NCBI GenBank assembly: GCA_016926235.1
Contig: JAFGOZ010000280.1
Location: forward strand, 1-37,089
DNA from: Bacteroidales bacterium
GTDB taxonomy: Bacteria > Bacteroidota > Bacteroidia > Bacteroidales > UBA10428
Direction of reading: 5' to 3'
Length of the DNA stretch: 37,089 nucleotides
Part shown: positions 33,077-37,089 of the stretch, in pieces
Numbering within the stretch: the stretch's first letter is position 1
How the letters are laid out: every line of letters begins with the position of its first letter
The notes under the pieces: generated by a model
Seen by the model: only the letters and a program-made list of their open reading frames with translations
What the model was told of the DNA's origin: nothing
Database searches by the model: none
Translations under genes and position numbers: made by a program

Positions 33077-33106
33077 TTTATTTCGTTTTAGTTTATTGAA
33101 CTATAA

Positions 33107-33913
33107 TCAAGTTACATTATTTTGAGGCGATAAGGGCAGCGTGAATTTAAACTCACTTCCCCCACCCGGTTCGCTTATTATCCAGATTTTTCCATTGTGA
33201 ATATCTATAAACTCTTTACAGAGTAATAATCCAAAACCACTACCAGCTTCATTCTTCGTGCCTAAAGTGGAATTATATCCTTTTTTGGTGAAAATTTTGT
33301 CCTGCAGGTTTTTTTGTATTCCTACTCCCTCGTCAAGAATGGATACTTCAACAAACCCTTTGTTCTTTTTTGTATCAATAATTATTTCTCCACTTTCAAA
33401 TGAGTATTTGATCGCATTATTGATTAAATTTCTCAACACTGCCTTGATCATTTGCTTATCGATAAATACCGTTTCTGCCAATATATTCTTTAATGTAATC
33501 TTTATTTTCTTTTGTAATAAAATCAATTTAATACTTCCAATTTCTTCGGTCAACAGATCATTAAGTTTAATATGTTCCTGATGGAACATGTTTACAGCCT
33601 TTTCTGCAAATGCCCATTCAAGTATATCATCAAGCAGGTTGAATGTTTTTTGGGCAGAATGTAAAACCCTGTCAACGTATTCGGAAATGTTATTTCTGTC
33701 CATAACGAAAATGTTATCTTTCAACAAGCTCAAAAATCCAACAATGGAACTCATGGGCGCTTTTATATCATGGGCAATTATGGCTATTAGTTTTTTATTA
33801 TTACGCTCTATCGATTTTAATTCGAATTCATGCATCCTCTTCAGCTTAAGCAGTCCTTTATTGGGCAGATTATTTGGTAGCTCATTATTTATATTTATAC
33901 TAAAGTCTTCCAT
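33107..33913 (-). CDS. Orphan cytoplasmic sensor histidine kinase
   Basis: 268 residues. The HisKA dimerisation helix has phospho-acceptor His48 in IAIIAHDIKAPMSSIVGFL. The ATPase domain has the N-box LRNLINNAIKYS, the G1 box DEGVGIQ, a phenylalanine-containing KIFTKKGYNSTLG and the G2 box GSGFGLLLCKEF. There is no membrane helix and no PAS, GAF or other sensor domain; only about 40 residues precede the His box. No response regulator is adjacent. It may serve as a phosphotransfer or partner-controlled kinase, or have lost its N-terminal sensor. Confidence 0.9.
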   Translation of the reverse strand: MEDFSININNELPNNLPNKGLLKLKRMHEFELKSIERNNKKLIAIIAHDIKAPMSSIVGFLSLLKDNIFVMDRNNISEYVDRVLHSAQKTFNLLDDILEWAFAEKAVNMFHQEHIKLNDLLTEEIGSIKLILLQKKIKITLKNILAETVFIDKQMIKAVLRNLINNAIKYSFESGEIIIDTKKNKGFVEVSILDEGVGIQKNLQDKIFTKKGYNSTLGTKNEAGSGFGLLLCKEFIDIHNGKIWIISEPGGGSEFKFTLPLSPQNNVT

Positions 33914-33933
33914 TTTTCTTTGAATTTTTTCTA

Positions 33934-34038
33934 TTACATCATACTTCCTTCATAACCACTTTTAATAATTGTTGATATCATCTTAAACCTCTCGTTGGCT
34001 TTCACAGAATTATTAGTATGGGCAGGTATTATGATTAT
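33934..34038 (-). pseudogene. C-terminal fragment of a second cupin gene
   Basis: On the minus strand it reads IIIPAHTNNSVKANERFKMI then STIIKSGYEGSMM and a stop. This matches the last 33 or so residues of the cupin at 22953-23306 with only a few changes. Similarity ends abruptly at about 34038, where a stop codon in frame follows, and the rest of the gene is gone. The radical SAM gene begins 50 bp further, so the rest was replaced or deleted. Confidence 0.8.
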
Positions 34039-34086
34039 GTTTTAAACAAATTTTGGATAGAGTTCTTTAGTTTATATTTATGTAAG

Positions 34087-35601
34087 TCATTCATCCAATT
34101 TGGAACTCCTGGAAATGCTTCTGTTTTTCAGCCCGTAGATCCTTTGAAAATGATAGCCATAAACAGCATATGTTATTGCATCACCGAAAAGTCCGGGTTT
34201 ATTAAAAAGGGTCCATACTATTAATTTCCAGTACTCACTCCTCCCTTTGTTCAGAAAACCAATGATAAGAATGGATTTAAAAAAAGCCCTGATAAGGGAA
34301 AAGTTTGTTTTTGTCTTATTGTCAATTTTTCTGTTATAATTGGTCAATAATTGCCGTATCCTTTTGTAGTAGGGTTTTGTAGCATAAATATTTCGAATTA
34401 TACGTTTATACCCTTCTTGTAGTTCATCATAGTCCATTTTGGGAATAAAATTCATAGTTGCGTCCGTATTATTCCCCGTGGCATTGATTGTTAGCCTGTT
34501 TTCTTCTTCTAATCGCTTATACAGCTTTGTATTTTTCGGCGCATTCAATAAACTAACCATAGCAGAAACAATTCCACTTTTTTGTATAAAATCTATTTGA
34601 CGTTGAAAAATACTTGGAGTATCGCTGTCAAAGCCTACAATAAACCCGCCTGATACTATTATCCCTGCATTTTGGATTTTTTTCACTGATTGCAGCAGAT
34701 CGCGGTTATTATTCTGAACTTTATTACAATCATGAAGGGCTCTTTCATCCGGCGTTTCAATACCAACGAAAGTAGAATTAAATCCGGATTCAACCATTAA
34801 TGACATTAGTTCTTCATCATCGGCCAGGTTAATCGAGCTTTGAATATTAAATAAAAAAGGAAATTTATGCGATTGCATCCATTTTCTCATAGCGGGAAGT
34901 AAATCTCTTTTAGTTTCATTCTTATTTCCGATAAAGTTATCGTCGACAATAAATACAGGCCCTCGCCACTTGAGATTATTTAATGTATCCAGTTCGTTTA
35001 TTATTTGCCTGGTAGTTTTCCGTCTTACTTTGCGACCTAACAAAGAAGTTATTTCACAAAAATCACATGAAAAGGGACATCCCCGGGAAACCTGCAAGTT
35101 CCTGAAAACATATTTTTTTCTTGATAATAAATGATAGTCGGGTATGGGGGATAATGAAATATCTGCATATTCGCTGGTCCTGTACATTTTTTCAGGATGC
35201 CCGGCAGCCAGATCTTTCAGGAACAAGGGTAAGGTAATCTCAGCTTCATTCAGGACAAAATGATCAACGTTAGGATAGTCTTTAAAGTCCTGCGTAAATA
35301 AAGGGCCTCCTGCAACTGTTTTAACATTCAGTTTCCTGCATTTATAAATAATCTGATTTACGGATTTCCTTTGGATATACATGGCGCTAATAAAGACGTA
35401 ATCTGCCCAAAGGATATCTTTTGTTTTTAGCTTTGAAACGTTTAGATCTACCAGTCTTTTTTGCCATGTTTTTGGCAGCATGGCCGACACGGTTATTAAA
35501 CCTAATGGGGGTACTGCTGCCTTTTTCGATATAAACTTTAAAGCATGCTTAAAGCTCCAGAATGAATCCGGGTATAATGGATATACTAGTAGAATATTCA
35601 T
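34087..35601 (-). CDS. B12-binding-domain radical SAM protein (DUF4070-like)
   Basis: 504 residues. The N-terminal region (about 1-150) is cobalamin-domain-like (MNILLVYPLYPDSFWSF, PPLGLITVSAMLP). The iron-sulfur cluster cysteines of the radical SAM core are 175, 179 and 182 in RGCPFSCDFCEITS. Downstream are VFIVDDNFIGNK, VGIETPDERAL and GIIVSGGFIVGFDSD. The C-terminal part (about 370-480) fits the DUF4070 helical extension. Relatives modify lipids or other hydrophobic substrates by methylation or similar reactions; the substrate here is unknown. It occupies the place where the rest of the duplicated cupin would lie. Confidence 0.9.
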   Translation of the reverse strand: MNILLVYPLYPDSFWSFKHALKFISKKAAVPPLGLITVSAMLPKTWQKRLVDLNVSKLKTKDILWADYVFISAMYIQRKSVNQIIYKCRKLNVKTVAGGPLFTQDFKDYPNVDHFVLNEAEITLPLFLKDLAAGHPEKMYRTSEYADISLSPIPDYHLLSRKKYVFRNLQVSRGCPFSCDFCEITSLLGRKVRRKTTRQIINELDTLNNLKWRGPVFIVDDNFIGNKNETKRDLLPAMRKWMQSHKFPFLFNIQSSINLADDEELMSLMVESGFNSTFVGIETPDERALHDCNKVQNNNRDLLQSVKKIQNAGIIVSGGFIVGFDSDTPSIFQRQIDFIQKSGIVSAMVSLLNAPKNTKLYKRLEEENRLTINATGNNTDATMNFIPKMDYDELQEGYKRIIRNIYATKPYYKRIRQLLTNYNRKIDNKTKTNFSLIRAFFKSILIIGFLNKGRSEYWKLIVWTLFNKPGLFGDAITYAVYGYHFQRIYGLKNRSISRSSKLDE

Positions 35602-35705
35602 GATTAAAATGTTTTAAAAATTATGGATTTGCTTTTACAGGTGCATATCTGATGTAAATAATATTTAACCTGATATTGCAGGAGAAAAAGAAATAATTGA
35701 TAAAA

Positions 35706-35769
35706 GCGCTAAAGCGCAATTTGCTCCATCATTGATTTTTAATTTGTTATAATTTCGGACTAAAGTCCG
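35706..35769. repeat. Pair of short palindromic hairpins
   Basis: GCGCTAAAGCGC (35706-35717) and CGGACTAAAGTCCG (35756-35769) are two near-palindromes 50 bp apart, each with an AA at the centre (NNCT-AA-AGNN). The second is followed on the plus strand by TTTT. They lie upstream of the radical SAM gene and after the second lmo0937-like gene. They could be terminator-like or dispersed repeats. Confidence 0.5.
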
Positions 35770-35884
35770 TTTTATCATAGGGGCTATATTTATCGCGTAT
35801 ATTAAGGCTTTTTGCCACTTTATCAATTTTTTTCCGGTCACTGCTGAAAAACTATCTTAAAGTCTCTCACTTCAGATAATGTAC

Positions 35885-36070
35885 TCATTTTGTAATTGAT
35901 TGTTTTGGATAAAAGGTATTTGCCAGGATAATTATACAAGCCAACACAGGCAGAAAATGAATTATCCTGTGAGCCTCAAATCCAAAAAACACAAAAGCCC
36001 AAATGATAAGCAATAGTGCAGCAAGGATGTTGAAAAGAAATTTTATGTTTTTACTCTTAAATGTTTTCAT
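35885..36070 (-). CDS. lmo0937-like small membrane protein (copy B)
   Basis: 61 residues: MKTFKSKNIKFLFN, ILAALLLIIWAFVFFGFEAH, RIIHFLPVLACIIILANTFY and PKQSITK. Close to copy A at 23484-23699 from its residue 12 on, with about four in five residues identical by eye. Promoter site 6 lies upstream, nearly identical to site 3. Copy B thus keeps both gene and promoter although the cupin and AraC neighbours of this copy are broken. Confidence 0.8.
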   Translation of the reverse strand: MKTFKSKNIKFLFNILAALLLIIWAFVFFGFEAHRIIHFLPVLACIIILANTFYPKQSITK

Positions 36071-36255
36071 CTCTTTAGTATTAAATAGTTCATTTATTTT
36101 TTCTTTTTATAAAGGGTTCAATAACTTTATGATCATATCTTATTTAAAACGGCAATGAAGACTGTATGGATAATTAGATGCCGAAATGGACGTAAACAAT
36201 TACAAAAAACATAAACAGTAAGTCTGTTTAATATCCTATACGGTTTTAAATATAA

Positions 36256-36322
36256 TATAAAGGTCAGGAATTATGATTTAGAAAGCATTATACAATTATA
36301 GATAATACTTACATGATTTACA
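36256..36322 (-). promoter_or_regulatory. Shared stress-type promoter, site 6 (lmo0937 copy B)
   Basis: Read on the minus strand: half-site TAAG (36311-36308), then 21 bp to TATAATGC (TAAT at 36290-36287), 19 bp, and the -7-like box GACCTTTATA (36265-36256). The 51 nt at 36282-36332 are identical to 23882-23932 at site 3. The leader to the lmo0937 start would be about 180 nt. Confidence 0.65.
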
Positions 36323-36525
36323 CATCTTCCAATGTATTGCGCCTTTTATGTTTTAGCTTCTTGAAATGGGATGGAGTTAATCCTGTTTTTTAATTGATTG
36401 GAAAGAAGTGCCAAGCTGCTGTAGTATAACTTATTTGCAATTTCAGTAAGATTCAACTCATGGTATACAATTAACTCTTTCGCTCTTTCAATTTTATGTG
36501 CGATGTAAAACTTTTCAATCGTCAT
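36318..36525 (-). pseudogene. Decayed copy of the HMA-AraC regulator (C-terminal part)
   Basis: The minus strand matches the C-terminal helix-turn-helix region of the gene at 23918-24478, from the TIEKFYIAHKIERAKELIV helix to the final stop (TLEDV). A small deletion near the CCTGTTTTTTAATTGATTGG stretch (36383-36402) breaks the frame. The N-terminal half, including the CxxC domain, is missing, and similarity stops at about 36525. It cannot encode a functional regulator. Confidence 0.85.
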
Positions 36526-36607
36526 GCATTTTTATATTATATAATTTTATTTAAAGGTCTCAATTAATTACTCCTTCAACCAATAGCCAATAGCTAAATT
36601 TATTAGC

Positions 36608-36805
36608 TTACTTCTTAGCCACTTCCGATGGATTTATGCCAAAAAACTCTTTGAAACATCTACTAAAATAGCCAATATCAGAAAATCCACATGAATAAGA
36701 TGCTTCTGTTACGTTATACTCTTTCTTTTTCAATAGTTTAATTGCTTTATTCATACGATATTCCTTAATAAAGTCAATAGGCGAAAGTCCTGTCAGTACT
36801 TTCAT
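36608..36805 (-). pseudogene. C-terminal AraC helix-turn-helix fragment
   Basis: 65 codons: LTGLSPIDFIKEYRMNKAIKLLKKKEYNV, then TEASYSCGFSDIGYFSRCFKEFFGINPSEV, the second half of an AraC-type DNA-binding domain. The first HTH helix set and any sensor domain are missing upstream. It looks like the C-terminal end of a hybrid two-component or large AraC regulator, and is not related to the fragment at 36318-36525. The ATG at 36805 may be fortuitous. The remaining sequence to 37089 is AT-rich and shows nothing. Confidence 0.75.
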
Positions 36806-37089
36806 TCAGTCAAATTATACGCAGCATATAATAATCATAGTCATACTCTTACAATTTTGGTCATTAACTATAAAACCTTATGGACTTTTGTTCGTAAAAT
36901 CTTACATGTTCTTTATTAGGACTTTAGCATAATGAAACTAAGTATATATATATAAATGTTTTATATATACTACTTTCTATATTTATTACATTCGATAAAA
37001 ACCTTTTTTCATCTGTTTATATTTTTATTGTTTAGTCCATAAATTATTCACTGCGTAAACGCTAAGAGAGTCAAAATTTCATCTTCATG

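Noticed and set aside
32940..33125. A hydrophobic 61-codon plus-strand frame rich in Phe and Ser
   Set aside because: It is the antisense shadow of the Lys-rich minus-strand ORF, whose AAA/GAA codons read as TTT/TTC.

Overview
The window comes from a Bacteroidota chromosome, probably a Bacteroidales/Marinilabiliales-type environmental organism. It is AT-rich. Three large secreted proteins end in type IX secretion (T9SS) sorting domains. Ribosome-binding sites are mostly weak or A-rich, and several promoters carry -7 boxes close to the Bacteroidota TAnnTTTG element. Families typical of the phylum are present: a LytTR/His_kinase pair, DUF1987/SiaC, DUF6261, an HMA-AraC regulator and lmo0937-like miniproteins. 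I found no rRNA, tRNA, CRISPR array or intact transposase.

Layout. (1) 0.1-6.2 kb, minus strand: an XRE regulator with a membrane tail, a secreted transglutaminase/FGE-like protein, an ABC exporter (ATPase and permease) and a LytS/LytR-type two-component system, probably one functional unit. (2) 6.5-14.2 kb: secreted proteins, namely a beta-helix/FN3/T9SS protein, a GH30 glycosidase with T9SS tail and a DUF3160/T9SS protein, with a small SiaC-like protein between them. (3) 14.4-17.4 kb: CsbD-like, SPFH/slipin and an LDH-family dehydrogenase, then a second CsbD-like miniprotein. (4) 17.5-21.6 kb: a small outer-membrane protein, an unknown secreted protein, and a tight trio of OmpA-like protein, membrane-anchored triple helix-hairpin-helix protein and lipoprotein. 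(5) 21.7-25.5 kb: superoxide dismutase followed 4 bp later by an ECF sigma factor, then cupin, lmo0937-like, HMA-AraC regulator and DUF6261 on the minus strand. (6) 25.5-26.7 kb: gene-poor, with a MITE-like element, hairpins and a 42-bp tandem array. (7) 26.7-32.6 kb: envelope and general stress genes (CsbD-like, two lmo0937-like, YtxH, holin-like, AI-2E-type permease, coiled-coil lipoprotein, CsbD-like, SPFH, UspA, cold-shock protein). (8) 32.9-37 kb, minus strand: a Lys-rich miniprotein, an orphan histidine kinase, a cupin fragment, a B12/radical-SAM protein, a second lmo0937-like gene and two broken AraC fragments.

How the parts connect. The strongest unifying signal is non-coding. Six intergenic regions share one promoter architecture: two TGTAAY-like half-sites exactly 21 bp apart, then 18-19 bp, then a -7 box of the form KAMCTTTRTA. 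They precede the CsbD/SPFH/LDH operon, the stand-alone CsbD gene, the seven-gene envelope-stress operon, the coiled-coil lipoprotein and both lmo0937 genes. Two of the six lie at the 3' end of the AraC gene and of its decayed copy. I infer a local stress regulon controlled by a factor that binds tandem direct repeats, with the HMA-AraC protein the first candidate. The gene pairs CsbD-SPFH and cupin-lmo0937-AraC each occur twice in the same order and orientation, which suggests an old tandem duplication of the stress island, later broken by insertion, deletion and decay.
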